Program-made: the position numbers and the translations under genes
The notes under the pieces: generated by a model
Told to the model about the DNA's origin: nothing
Database searches by the model: none
What the model saw: only the letters and a program-made list of their open reading frames with translations
DNA from: Burkholderia sp. BCC0322
GTDB taxonomy: Bacteria; Pseudomonadota; Gammaproteobacteria; Burkholderiales; Burkholderiaceae
DNA length: 64,000 bases
Direction: 5' to 3'
NCBI RefSeq assembly: GCF_902833045.1
Contig: NZ_CADFDU010000001.1
Coordinates: forward strand, 248,001 to 312,000
In this document: positions 33,785-43,042 of the stretch, piece by piece
How positions within the stretch are numbered: position 1 is the stretch's first letter
Layout of the letters: every line of letters starts with the position of its first letter

Positions 33785-34552
33785 ATGACCGACCTCGACG
33801 CTCCGACTTCCGACACCCGCGCCGCTTCCCCGTCGCAAACGGTCCGCACGCTGCTCGGCCTGCGCGAGCTCATCGTCGGCGGAGAGCTCGCGCCCGGTGC
33901 ACGCATTTCCGAACTGTGGGTCGTCGAGCGGCTCGGCGTATCGCGCACGCCGGTTCGGGCGGCGCTGATCCGGCTTCAGGAGGAAGGGCTGGTCGAGCCG
34001 ATTTCGACCGGCGGGTTTGCGGTGCGCGCGTTTTCGGCGCGCGAGATCGGCGATGCGATCGAACTGCGCGGCACGCTCGAAGGGCTCGCCGCGCGGTTCG
34101 CGGCCGAACGCGGCGTGCCGCCGTCGATGCTGCACGGCCTGCACGCGTGCGCCGACGAGATCGACGTGCTGCTCGCCGGCCCGCTGACCGACGACACGTT
34201 CTCGCGCTACGTCGACGCGAATGCCCGTTTCCACCGGCTGCTCGCGGCAGCGGCCGGCAGCGACGTCGTCGCGCGGCAGATCGACAAGGTCGCGACGTTG
34301 CCGTTCGCGTCCGCGAGCGCGTTCGTCGTCGTGCAGTCGCTCGATCCGCGCGCGCGCGAAACGCTGATCGTCGCGCAAGCCCAGCATCGCGCGGTGCTCG
34401 ACGCGATCGAACGCCGCCAGGGCGCGCGCGCCGAAGCGCTGATGCGCGAACACGCGCAGATCGCGCACGACAACCTGCGGCGCGTGCTCGACAGCCAGCG
34501 CGCGATGACGAAGCTCAAGGGCGGCAACCTGATTCGCCGCGACGCCGGCTGA
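33785..34552 (+). CDS. vanR: GntR/FCD regulator of vanillate demethylase (VanR-like)
   Basis: 255 residues. FadR-class GntR: winged helix at about 18-85 (TVRTLLGLRELIVGGELAPGARISELWVVERLGVSRTPVRAALIRLQEEGL) and an FCD effector domain (about 95-245; EIGDAIELRGTLEGLAARFAAERG, HRLLAAAAG). It precedes vanA by 86 bases on the same strand, the arrangement of vanR-vanA-vanB, where VanR represses until vanillate binds. Start at the ATG heading the conserved region; the longer frame upstream runs through the operators. The name is a context-based assignment. Confidence 0.82.
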   Translation: MTDLDAPTSDTRAASPSQTVRTLLGLRELIVGGELAPGARISELWVVERLGVSRTPVRAALIRLQEEGLVEPISTGGFAVRAFSAREIGDAIELRGTLEGLAARFAAERGVPPSMLHGLHACADEIDVLLAGPLTDDTFSRYVDANARFHRLLAAAAGSDVVARQIDKVATLPFASASAFVVVQSLDPRARETLIVAQAQHRAVLDAIERRQGARAEALMREHAQIAHDNLRRVLDSQRAMTKLKGGNLIRRDAG

Positions 34553-34638
34553 CCGGCGCGCGGCACCTTCGCGCGGCGCACGACGCGCCGCTCATCCGAC
34601 GATAGACACGGCGTGGGGACACGCCATGGAGGAGACGC

Positions 34639-35682
34639 ATGTTCCTGAAAAACGCGTGGTATGTGGCCTGCACGCCGGACGAATTCGCCGGCAAGCCGCT
34701 GGGGCGGCAGATTTGCGGCGAACGCATGGTGTTCTTTCGCGACGCGGACGGCGCGGTCGCCGCGCTCGAGGATTTCTGCCCGCACCGCGGCGCGCCGCTG
34801 TCGCTCGGCACCGTGCGCGACGGCCGGCTCGTGTGCGGCTATCACGGGCTGACGATGGGCGCGGACGGCAAGTGCACGAGCATGCCGTGCCAGCGTGTCG
34901 GCGGCATTCCGGCGATCCGCCGCTATCCGGCCGTCGAGCGGCACGGCTTCGTGTGGGTGTGGCCGGGCGACCCGGCCCAGGCCGATCCGGCGGCGATCCA
35001 CCCGCTCCACTGGGCCGACGATCCGGGCTGGGCGTATGGCGGCGGCCTCTATCACATCGACTGCGATTACCGGCTGATGATCGACAACCTGATGGACCTC
35101 ACGCACGAGACCTACGTGCATGCATCGAGCATCGGGCAGCCGGAGATCGAGGAAGCGCCGCCCGCAACCAAGGTGAACGGCGACACGGTCACGACCAGCC
35201 GCTTCATGGAAGGCATCGTGCCGCCGCCGTTCTGGGCTGCCGCGCTGCGCGGCAACGGGCTCGCCGACGACGTGCGCTGCGATCGCTGGCAGATCTGCCA
35301 TTTCACGCCGCCGAGCCACGTGATGATCGAAGTGGGCGTCGCGCATGCGGGCAAGGGCGGCTATCACGCAGACCCGCGCGACAAGGTGTCGAGCATCGTC
35401 GTCGATTTCATCACGCCGGAAACCGAGACGTCGATCTGGTACTTCTGGGGGATGGCGCGCAGCTTCGCGGTGGACGACCGCGCGTTGACCGAGACGATCC
35501 GCAACGGGCAGGGCGCGATCTTCGCCGAGGATCTCGACATGCTCGAAGCGCAGCAGCGCAACCTGCTGCGCTGGCCGGACCGGCCGCTGCTGAAGCTGAA
35601 CATCGACGCGGGCGGCGTGCAGTCGCGACGCGTGCTCGACCGATTGATCGACCAGGAGCGCGCCGCCGCGCTGCCGTGCTGA
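34639..35682 (+). CDS. vanA: Vanillate O-demethylase oxygenase subunit
   Basis: 347 residues. Rieske [2Fe-2S] site CPHRGAPLSLG...CGYHG with Cys47, His49, Cys66 and His69, and the mononuclear iron site DNLMDLTHETYVHASS (about 155-170) with Asp/His ligands. This arrangement, with PDEFAGKPLGRQICGERMVFF at the start, is that of VanA, which oxidatively removes the methyl of vanillate to give protocatechuate and formaldehyde. GGAGG precedes the ATG. Part of vanR-vanA-vanB; VanB supplies electrons. Confidence 0.95.
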   Translation: MFLKNAWYVACTPDEFAGKPLGRQICGERMVFFRDADGAVAALEDFCPHRGAPLSLGTVRDGRLVCGYHGLTMGADGKCTSMPCQRVGGIPAIRRYPAVERHGFVWVWPGDPAQADPAAIHPLHWADDPGWAYGGGLYHIDCDYRLMIDNLMDLTHETYVHASSIGQPEIEEAPPATKVNGDTVTTSRFMEGIVPPPFWAAALRGNGLADDVRCDRWQICHFTPPSHVMIEVGVAHAGKGGYHADPRDKVSSIVVDFITPETETSIWYFWGMARSFAVDDRALTETIRNGQGAIFAEDLDMLEAQQRNLLRWPDRPLLKLNIDAGGVQSRRVLDRLIDQERAAALPC

Positions 35683-35738
35683 CCGCATGCCGCGCCGCCG
35701 CCGCATGGCGGCGCGGCACGCCTACTTCACCCTTCCCC

Positions 35739-36725
35739 ATGAAAGTCACGCTCATCCGCAAACTTCCCGTCGCGACCGACATCTGCGCGTTCGAACTCGC
35801 GCCGGCAGACGGCGCGGCGCTGCCGCCATTCACGGCCGGCGCGCATATCGACGTCCACGTCGGCGGCTTCGTCCGCCAGTATTCGCTGTGCAACAGCCCG
35901 TCGGAGACGGGCGTCTACCGGCTCGGCGTGCTGCGCGAGCCCGCGTCGCGCGGCGGCTCGCTCGCGATGCACGCATGCGAGCCCGGCACGACGCTCGACA
36001 TCAGCGCGCCGCGCAACCACTTCCCGCTCGACCCGCGTGCCGCGCACACCGTGCTGCTCGCGGGCGGCATCGGGATCACGCCGCTGCTCAGCATGGCCGC
36101 GCACCTGATCGACACCGGCCAGTCGTTCGAGCTGCATTACTGCGCGCGCGAGCCGGCACGCGCCGCGTTCCTCGACCGGCTCGACGCGCCCGGGCTCAAG
36201 GCCCGCACGCGGCTCTGGTTCGACGATGCGCCGGACGGCCGGCGCATCGATTTCGCGCAGGTGCTCGCGAAGCCCGATGCGGGGACGCATCTGTACGTGT
36301 GCGGCCCCGGCGGGTTCATCGGCGCCGTGCTCGCGGCGGCCGCGCAGGCCGGCTGGGATCCGGCGAACGTGCATCGGGAGTATTTCGGTGTGGCCGGCGT
36401 AGGTGCGGCCAACTCAGGCGTGGACGCCGCAGCCGCCCCGGGCGAAGAGGGAGGCGACCAGGCGTTCCAGGTATCGCTCGCGCAATCGGGCCGCGTCGTC
36501 GACGTGCCGGCCGGCACGACGATCGTCGAAGCGCTGCGCGGCTGCGGAATCGAGGTGCCGGTGTCGTGCGAGCAGGGCGTGTGCGGCACCTGTCTCACGC
36601 GCGTGCTGTCCGGCACGCCCGATCATCGCGACGTCTACCTGACCGACGACGAACGCGCGGCCAACGATCAGATGCTGCCGTGCTGTTCACGCGCGGTCTC
36701 GCCGCTGCTGGTGCTGGATCTGTGA
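35739..36725 (+). CDS. vanB: Vanillate O-demethylase reductase subunit
   Basis: 328 residues. Class IA oxygenase reductase: FMN/NAD domain first (FTAGAHIDVHVGGFVRQYSLCNSPSE about 30-56; LLAGGIGITPLLSMAAHL about 107-124) and a plant-type [2Fe-2S] ferredoxin domain at the C-terminus (GIEVPVSCEQGVCGTCLTRVLSG then a late CC pair, about 268-320). Passes electrons from NADH to VanA. Starts 56 bases after vanA and is the end of the operon; a strong hairpin follows. Confidence 0.94.
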   Translation: MKVTLIRKLPVATDICAFELAPADGAALPPFTAGAHIDVHVGGFVRQYSLCNSPSETGVYRLGVLREPASRGGSLAMHACEPGTTLDISAPRNHFPLDPRAAHTVLLAGGIGITPLLSMAAHLIDTGQSFELHYCAREPARAAFLDRLDAPGLKARTRLWFDDAPDGRRIDFAQVLAKPDAGTHLYVCGPGGFIGAVLAAAAQAGWDPANVHREYFGVAGVGAANSGVDAAAAPGEEGGDQAFQVSLAQSGRVVDVPAGTTIVEALRGCGIEVPVSCEQGVCGTCLTRVLSGTPDHRDVYLTDDERAANDQMLPCCSRAVSPLLVLDL

Positions 36726-36733
36726 AAGTGCGT

Positions 36734-36754
36734 GCGGCGCGGCGGACGCGCCGC
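36734..36754. terminator. Terminator hairpin between vanB and acd
   Basis: GCGGCGCG / CGCGCCGC, 8-bp stem and 5-base loop, in a 40-base gap between two convergent genes. No T-tract; the stem and position suggest a shared terminator. Confidence 0.45.
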
Positions 36755-36765
36755 CCGCCGCCCGT

Positions 36766-38544
36766 TCACGCCGACGGCCGGCTTTGAGCCCCGGCAACCG
36801 GCAACGACGCCCGGCACCCGGCCTCGACGAGCGCGAGCCGATGCGCGAACGCCGCCAGCGGATAGTCGAAGAAGTAAGCGCCGAGCGCGCGCTTGTCCGT
36901 GCGGAACGGATCGTCGCACGGCGCGTCGCCGACGATGCGCAGCGTGCGCGCCCACGCGAACGCGAGCAGCAGCCACCCGAGCAGCGCGAGATAGTCGTCC
37001 GCGACGCGATACGGCAGATCGGGTTCGACCGCGCTCGTGCGCATTACGTCGGCTGTCACGCGTTCGACGTCCGCGCAGCACGCGGCGACCCGTGCGCCCG
37101 CATCCCGCACGCGCTCGCCCGTACTATCGACACAGCGCGCCGCCTCCGCCCGCACGAGATCGAGCAGCATGCCGAGCGCTTCGCCTCGATCGGCCAGCAC
37201 CTTGCGCACCAGCAGGTCGATCGCCTGGATCTCGTTCGTCCCTTCGTAGAGCATCGACACGCGGCAATCGCGCACCGTCTGCTCGATCCCGTATTCGTGG
37301 ATGTAGCCGTACCCGCCGAACACCTGCAGCGCGTTCGACGCGGCCGCGAATCCGTTCGCGGTGAAAAACGCCTTCGCGACCGGCGTGAGCAGCGACGCGA
37401 GCCGCGACGCGGCCTGCCGCCGCGGCAGCTCCGGATCGTGCGCGGCGATGTCGAGCCCGTGCGCGATCCAGTAGCCGATCGCCCGCTCGCCTTCGACGAT
37501 TGCTTGCGCGTCGAGCAGGATGCGGCGGATTGCCGGGTGCGCCGCGATCGGCGCCGCCGTGCCGGCCGCGCGCCCTTGCACGCGTTCGTGCGCATAGGCC
37601 GACGCGGCCTGCCACGCGCTTTGCGCATGCCCGACACCCTGCATCGCGACCTGCAGCCGCGCGGCGTTCATCATCACGAACATCGACGCGAGGCCGCGAT
37701 GCGGCTCGCCAACGAGCCAGCCGACAGCCTCGTCGAAGCGCATCGCGCAGGTCGGGCTCGCCTTCAGTCCCATCTTTTTCTCGATGCCGTCGCACCAGAC
37801 GCCATTGCGCTCGCGCCCGGCCGGGCCGTCGCGCCACTTCGGCACGACGAACAGCGACAGGCCTTTCGTGCCCGCCGGCGCATCGGGCAGCCGCGCGAGC
37901 ACGAGGTGCACGATGTTGTCGGTCAGGTCGTGCTCGCCGCCGGTAACGAACAGCTTGCTGCCGCTGATCCGGTAGCCGCCGACGGCCGGATCGGGCACCG
38001 CCCGCGTGCGCAACAGGCCGAGATCGCTGCCGGCCTGCGGCTCGGTCAGGCACATCGTCGTCAGCCATTCGCCACTCGCTATCTTGGGCAGCACGTCGCG
38101 CTTCAACCGCTCCGAGCCGTGCGCGCGCAGGCACGCGACCGCGCCGTGCGTGAGCCCCGGCGACATCAGCCACGCATGGTTCGCCGCGGCAAGCATTTCC
38201 TGCAGCGCGACGTCGAGCAGATGCGGCAGGCCCTGCCCGCCGCAGTCCGGATCGAGCGCGAGTGTCGGCCAGCCGGCGTCGACGTAGTCGCGATACGCGT
38301 CGCGAAAGCCGTCCGGCACCGTCACGTCGCCACGGTCGAACCGGCAGCCGTCGAGATCGCCGCTCGCGTCGAGCGGCGCGATGCGCCCGGTCACGAAGCG
38401 CGCGGCCTCGTCGAGCACCTGCTGCGCGATCGACGCATCGAGATCCGTCCATTCGGGCACGCGGCGCCACAGCGCCGGTGCATCGAGCCATTCGTCGATC
38501 ACGAACAGCATGTCGCGCAGCGGCGCGCGATATCCGGTACTCAT
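36766..38544 (-). CDS. acd: Acyl-CoA dehydrogenase of the ferulate operon
   Basis: 592 residues, longer than housekeeping acyl-CoA dehydrogenases and matching the long branch (about 590-600) found beside feruloyl-CoA genes in Pseudomonas. Core motifs: LTEPQAGSDLGLLRTRA (about 166-183), YRISGSKLFVTGGEHD, AVGWLVGEPHRGLASMFVMMNAARL, FGGYGYIHEYGIEQTVRDCRVSMLYEGTNEIQAIDLLVRK (about 410-450, FAD site and catalytic Glu in YEGTNEIQ). It may oxidise the side chain in an alternative, CoA-dependent route of ferulate breakdown; its exact step is not settled in the family. Last gene of ech-vdh-fcs-acd, ten bases after fcs. Confidence 0.88.
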   Translation of the reverse strand: MSTGYRAPLRDMLFVIDEWLDAPALWRRVPEWTDLDASIAQQVLDEAARFVTGRIAPLDASGDLDGCRFDRGDVTVPDGFRDAYRDYVDAGWPTLALDPDCGGQGLPHLLDVALQEMLAAANHAWLMSPGLTHGAVACLRAHGSERLKRDVLPKIASGEWLTTMCLTEPQAGSDLGLLRTRAVPDPAVGGYRISGSKLFVTGGEHDLTDNIVHLVLARLPDAPAGTKGLSLFVVPKWRDGPAGRERNGVWCDGIEKKMGLKASPTCAMRFDEAVGWLVGEPHRGLASMFVMMNAARLQVAMQGVGHAQSAWQAASAYAHERVQGRAAGTAAPIAAHPAIRRILLDAQAIVEGERAIGYWIAHGLDIAAHDPELPRRQAASRLASLLTPVAKAFFTANGFAAASNALQVFGGYGYIHEYGIEQTVRDCRVSMLYEGTNEIQAIDLLVRKVLADRGEALGMLLDLVRAEAARCVDSTGERVRDAGARVAACCADVERVTADVMRTSAVEPDLPYRVADDYLALLGWLLLAFAWARTLRIVGDAPCDDPFRTDKRALGAYFFDYPLAAFAHRLALVEAGCRASLPVAGAQSRPSA

Positions 38545-38554
38545 CGTGCGCGCC

Positions 38555-40459
38555 TTACGCGCCGCGCGCCGCGCCGGCGACGATCACGCCGGCATCGGCC
38601 GCGTCGCGCGCATACATCGCTTCGACCACCGCCGCGCGCTGCGTCAGCACCGCGCGCTGGTTGATCGACCCCTTGTCGGTGATTTCGCCGAGATCGAGCG
38701 ACGGCGGCGTGTCGAGCAGGCACAGCCGCGTGATGAACGTCGCGCTGCCGGTCGCGTCGCGGTTCAGCCGCTGCAACAGGTCCGCAAAGAACGCGCGCAC
38801 GGCCGGCGCCTGCAGCACGGCGCGCACGTCGGCGTCCGGCCCCGCGCCCGCGAGGCGGCGGCAATCGTCGACGCGCGGGAAGATCATCGCGCCGACGTCG
38901 TCGCGATTCATCCCGGTCACGACCGCGTCCTGCACGTACGGCGCGCCGTTCGACACGATCCGCGCGCGCATCGGCCCGACGCTCACGAAGGTTCCCGTCG
39001 ACAGCTTGAAATCCTCGGCGATCCGGCCGTCGAACATCAGCCCGATCTCCGGACGCTGCGGGTCGACGAAGCGCACCGCGTCGCCGCTGCGGTAGTAGCC
39101 TTCGTCGTCGAACACCTCGCGCGCGTCGCCGCCGCTCGCGCGCCAGTAGCCGGCCATCACGTTCGGGCCGCGAAAGCGCGCCTCGAGCTTGCCGTCGACC
39201 GGCACCAGCTTCGCGTCGCAGCCGGGCGCGGGCAGGCCGATGTAGCCGGCGCCCGACATCGGCCCGGTGGTGAACATGCACGACGGCGCGGCCTCGGTCA
39301 TCCCGAGGCCCGCCATGATCCGGATGCGCTCGCCGCAGTGCGCGAGCGTCACGCGCTCGAGCCGGTCCCACGCGGCCTGCGACAGCCCCGCGCCCGCGAA
39401 GAAATACATCTTCACCCGCGAGAAGAAGGTCGCGCGCAGCGCCGCGTCCGTTTCGAGCGCGATGGTCAGCTCCTCCCAGCCTTTCGGCACGTTGAAGTAC
39501 ACCGTCGGCGCAATCTCGCGCAGGTTGCGCAGCGTCTCGTCGAACTTGCCGGCGACCGGCTTGCCATCGTCGATGTACAGCGTGCCGCCGTTGTACAGCG
39601 CAATCCCGACGTTGTGGCTGCCGCCGAAAGTGTGGTTCCACGGCAGCCAGTCGACCAGCACCGGCGGCTCGATGCCGAATTGCGGAAACGTTTCGAGCAG
39701 CATCTGCTGGTTGCTGCACAGCATCCGGTGCGTGGTCGGCACCGCCTTCGGCAGCCGCGTCGAACCGGACGTGAACAGGAACTTGGCGATCGTGTCGCCC
39801 GAGATCGCCTCGTGCGCGGCGTCGACGCTGCCCGGCGCGGTGTCGAGCAGCGACGCGAAGCGCGTGACGCCGCGCATCCCGTCCGGCGCCGACACGACCA
39901 CGCGCTCGACGTCGGGCCGCACCGTCGCATCGAGCGCGGCGCGGAACGCATCGCCATCGGCGGCAAACACGAGCCCCGGCGTCAGCAGCGCCAGCGCGTG
40001 ACGGAGCTTGCCGTAGTCGCTCGACACGAGCGAATACGCGGGCGACAGCGGCGCATACGGAACGCCGGCCCACATTGCGCCGAACGCCACCTGCAGGTGT
40101 TCGAGATCGTTGCCGGACAGGATCGCGACCGGCCGCTCGGCCGACAGCCCGCGATCGAGCAGCGCCTGGCCGATCACGCGCGCGCGTTCGAGCATCTGCG
40201 CATAGCTGATGCCGATCCACGCGCCGTCGGGGCCGCGCCGCGCGACGAGCCAGCGATCCGGGTGCGCTTGCGCACCGCTGACGAGCCGATCGGTCAGCCG
40301 ACGCGGATACGCGCCGAGCGCGGTCGATGCACACAGGGTCCAGCAGCCGTCGCGCTGCGCGATGTCGGGCGGTGCCGCACCGATCGCGACGGGGCGGTAG
40401 CCGGCAGGGGCGGGCTGCACGGCGGCAGTGCCGTGCAGTTGGGTCGGATCCGCATCCAA
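38555..40459 (-). CDS. fcs: Feruloyl-CoA synthase
   Basis: 634 residues, AMP-forming adenylate-forming enzyme. Motifs: FLFTSGSTRLPKAVPTTHRM (P-loop, about 228-247), AGLGMTEAAPSC (A5), YRSGDAVRF with the catalytic Asp (A7) and DGRIAEDFKLSTGTF (A8). The GLGMTEAAPSC/ED-FKL text is that of Fcs rather than long-chain fatty acyl-CoA synthases. It adds CoA to ferulate with ATP. The start is TTG with GGAG seven bases upstream. Follows vdh by 91 bases. Confidence 0.9.
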   Translation of the reverse strand: MDADPTQLHGTAAVQPAPAGYRPVAIGAAPPDIAQRDGCWTLCASTALGAYPRRLTDRLVSGAQAHPDRWLVARRGPDGAWIGISYAQMLERARVIGQALLDRGLSAERPVAILSGNDLEHLQVAFGAMWAGVPYAPLSPAYSLVSSDYGKLRHALALLTPGLVFAADGDAFRAALDATVRPDVERVVVSAPDGMRGVTRFASLLDTAPGSVDAAHEAISGDTIAKFLFTSGSTRLPKAVPTTHRMLCSNQQMLLETFPQFGIEPPVLVDWLPWNHTFGGSHNVGIALYNGGTLYIDDGKPVAGKFDETLRNLREIAPTVYFNVPKGWEELTIALETDAALRATFFSRVKMYFFAGAGLSQAAWDRLERVTLAHCGERIRIMAGLGMTEAAPSCMFTTGPMSGAGYIGLPAPGCDAKLVPVDGKLEARFRGPNVMAGYWRASGGDAREVFDDEGYYRSGDAVRFVDPQRPEIGLMFDGRIAEDFKLSTGTFVSVGPMRARIVSNGAPYVQDAVVTGMNRDDVGAMIFPRVDDCRRLAGAGPDADVRAVLQAPAVRAFFADLLQRLNRDATGSATFITRLCLLDTPPSLDLGEITDKGSINQRAVLTQRAAVVEAMYARDAADAGVIVAGAARGA

Positions 40460-40550
40460 GGTCTGTCTCCAGTCGGTTCCGCCTGCGCGCTGGCAGCGCG
40501 CGGCGGAAACTTCATTGTGTCGTTGTCGGTGCCGCGATGCGGCGGCCCGC

Positions 40551-42002
40551 TCAGATCGGGTAGTGGCGCGGCGCGGTCTGCACGGTGATCCAGCGCAGGT
40601 CGGTGAATTCGGCGATCGACGCCTTGCTGCCGAACCGGCCGTAGCCGCTCGCCTTCACGCCGCCGAACGGCATCTGCGCCTCGTCGTGCACGGTCGGGCC
40701 GTTGATGTGGCAAATGCCCGACTCGATCCGCTTCGCGACCTGCATCGCGCGTGCGATGTCGCGGCTGAACACCGCGGCCGACAGCCCGTATTCGCTGTCG
40801 TTCGCGGCGGCAAGCGCCGCCTCGTCGCCGTCGACGCGCTGCACGGTCACGACCGGCCCGAACGATTCGTCCGCGTAGAGCTTCATGTCGCGCGTGACGC
40901 CATCGACGATCGTCGGCTGCATCACCGCGCCGTCCACTTCGCAGCCGAGCGGCAACGCCGCGCCGTGCGCGCGCGCGTCGGCGACCAGCGCCGCGATCCG
41001 CTGCGCGGCCGCCGCGCTTTCCAGCGTGCCGAGCACGACGCCCGGCGCGGCCGGGTTGCCCGCCTTCAGCGTACGCGCCTTCGCGACGAGCCGTTCGACG
41101 AATGCATCGGCGACTGTCCGGTCGACGATCACACGCTCGGTCGACATGCAGATCTGGCCCTGGTTGAAGAACGCGCCGAACGCGACCGCGTCGACCGCCG
41201 CATCGAGATCCGCGTCGTCGAGCACGAGCACCGGCGCCTTGCCGCCGAGTTCAAGCAGCGCCGGCTTCAGGTGCTGCGCGGCGAGCATCGCGACGATCCG
41301 GCCGACGCGCGTCGAGCCGGTGAAGTTGACACGCCGCACCGCCGGGTTCGCGATCAATCGTTCGACGATCGCGGGGGCATCCTGCGGCGCGTGCGTGATC
41401 ACGTTGACGACGCCGTCGCCGAGCCCCGCGTCCTGCAGCACGCTGCCGATCAGCCGGTGCACGCCCGGGCAGCCTTCGGACGCCTTCAGCACGACCGTGT
41501 TGCCGCACGCGAGCGGCATCGCGAGCGCGCGGGTCGCGAGAATCACCGGCGCGTTCCACGGCGCGATGCCGAGCACGACGCCGCACGGCTGGCGCACCGC
41601 CATCGCGAGGCTGCCCGGCACGTCGGACGGGATCACCGCGCCGTCGATCTGCGTCGTCATCGCGGCGGCCTCGCGCAGCATGTTCGCCGCGAGCATCACG
41701 TTGAAGCCGTACCAGTTCGCCATCGCGCCGGTTTCGGCACGGCCGGTCTCGATGAATTCGCCGGCGCGCGCGTCCATCCGGTCGGCCGCCGCGAGCAGCC
41801 GCCGGCGGCGCTCGGTCGGCGCGAGCGCCGCCCATGCGGGAAACGCGCGCGCGGCCGCCGCGACCGCGGCATCCGCATCGGCGAGCGTCGCCGCGGCGGC
41901 GCACGACGCCACCTGTCCCGTCGCCGGATCGATCCGGTCGAACGTGCCGCCATCCGACGCGCCGCGCGACACGCCGTCGATCAACAAACTCACTTCGTGC
42001 AT
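40551..42002 (-). CDS. vdh: Vanillin dehydrogenase
   Basis: 483 residues, NAD(P)-dependent aldehyde dehydrogenase. Glu251 in LELGGKAP, Cys285 in FNQGQICMS, and the cofactor loop GIAPWNAP (145-152) and FTGSTRVG (227-234) are intact. The MANWYGFNVMLAANMLREAAAM insert and the operon context point to the vanillin/benzaldehyde group. Oxidises vanillin, the aldehyde released by Ech, to vanillate for VanAB. Between ech and fcs on the minus strand, 42 bases after ech. Confidence 0.93.
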   Translation of the reverse strand: MHEVSLLIDGVSRGASDGGTFDRIDPATGQVASCAAAATLADADAAVAAAARAFPAWAALAPTERRRRLLAAADRMDARAGEFIETGRAETGAMANWYGFNVMLAANMLREAAAMTTQIDGAVIPSDVPGSLAMAVRQPCGVVLGIAPWNAPVILATRALAMPLACGNTVVLKASEGCPGVHRLIGSVLQDAGLGDGVVNVITHAPQDAPAIVERLIANPAVRRVNFTGSTRVGRIVAMLAAQHLKPALLELGGKAPVLVLDDADLDAAVDAVAFGAFFNQGQICMSTERVIVDRTVADAFVERLVAKARTLKAGNPAAPGVVLGTLESAAAAQRIAALVADARAHGAALPLGCEVDGAVMQPTIVDGVTRDMKLYADESFGPVVTVQRVDGDEAALAAANDSEYGLSAAVFSRDIARAMQVAKRIESGICHINGPTVHDEAQMPFGGVKASGYGRFGSKASIAEFTDLRWITVQTAPRHYPI

Positions 42003-42044
42003 TTCGCTGTCTCCGCTCAGTCCGGTTGCGTGCCGCGTCGCGCG

Positions 42045-42872
42045 TCAGCGCTTGTACGCCTGCAGGCCCGGCTTGATGCTCTTGTCGTCGAGGAACTGCT
42101 TGAGGCCCTGCTCGCGGCCGCCTTCCGGATCGCGGTAGTTCGCCTGGTCGAGCTTCGCGTACAGGTAGTCCTCGTTCTGCTCCCACGTCAGTTCGCGGCA
42201 GCGCTTGAAGCCGTGCTTCGCATTGCGGATCACGACCGGATTCTTGTCGAGCAGCTTCGCGGCGAGCGCCAGCACTTCGTCGCGCAGTTGCGCACGCGGC
42301 ACGCTCTTGTTGACGAGCCCCATCTTCGCGGCCTGCTGCCCGGTGAAGGTATCGCCGGTCATGATGTAGTACAGCGCCTCGCGATGCCCGACGGTATCCG
42401 CCATCGCCTTGCTGACGAGGTTGCCCGGCGGGATGCCCCAGTTGATCTCCGACAGCCCGAACACGGCTTCGTCGGCCGCGATCGCGAGATCGCACGCGAC
42501 GAGCGGCGAGAAGCCGCCGCCGAAACACCAGCCGTTGACCATCGCGATCGTCGGCTTCGAATACATGCGCAGCAGTTGCCACTGCCAGCGGCTCGCGTCG
42601 CGGCGGATCTTCTCCTGCAGGATCTCCGGGCCCGCGTCCACTTCGCGGAAATACTCCTTCAGGTCCATCCCGGCCGTCCAGGCATCGCCCTCGCCGGTCA
42701 GCACGAGCACCTGCGCCTCGGCGTCGAGCTCGACCGCTTCCAGCACGTCGATCATCTCCGTGTTCAGCGTCGGGCTCATCGCGTTGCGCTTGTCCGGGCG
42801 GTTCAGCGTAACCCACGCGATTCCGCCTTCGACCGTGACCTTCACCGTTTTCCAGCGACCTTCGTAACTCAT
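42045..42872 (-). CDS. ech: Feruloyl-CoA hydratase/lyase (hydroxycinnamoyl-CoA hydratase-lyase)
   Basis: 275 residues, crotonase fold. Very close to the HCHL family of Pseudomonas: the oxyanion motif near VNGWCFGGGFSPL (about 112-125), catalytic Glu142 in SEINWGIPPG, and the Tyr-rich EQNEDYLYAKLDQ (Tyr236/238). Hydrates feruloyl-CoA and splits it to vanillin and acetyl-CoA. Start chosen by GGAG seven bases upstream; an upstream in-frame ATG is within the promoter. First gene of ech-vdh-fcs-acd, with operator copy 4 about 50 bases ahead. Confidence 0.95.
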   Translation of the reverse strand: MSYEGRWKTVKVTVEGGIAWVTLNRPDKRNAMSPTLNTEMIDVLEAVELDAEAQVLVLTGEGDAWTAGMDLKEYFREVDAGPEILQEKIRRDASRWQWQLLRMYSKPTIAMVNGWCFGGGFSPLVACDLAIAADEAVFGLSEINWGIPPGNLVSKAMADTVGHREALYYIMTGDTFTGQQAAKMGLVNKSVPRAQLRDEVLALAAKLLDKNPVVIRNAKHGFKRCRELTWEQNEDYLYAKLDQANYRDPEGGREQGLKQFLDDKSIKPGLQAYKR

Positions 42873-42922
42873 CTTCGTTCTCCAATGACCGTGCCGCCCT
42901 ACGCGACTCGATGCCAATTTAC

Positions 42923-42939
42923 TATCAGGTAACCTGATA
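42923..42939. promoter_or_regulatory. 17-bp palindromic operator, copy 4
   Basis: TATCAGGTAACCTGATA, a perfect dyad about the central base, between ech and the divergent amidohydrolase gene. The best copy of the island-wide element. Confidence 0.75.
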
Positions 42940-43042
42940 TGTAAAGTAGAATGGAAGCGGCTCGGGACAAACCCCTAAACGGGCACGAACGCGCGGTTTC
43001 GCGCCGCGCGGCGCCTGCGTTTCACGACATGAGGAGACACGC

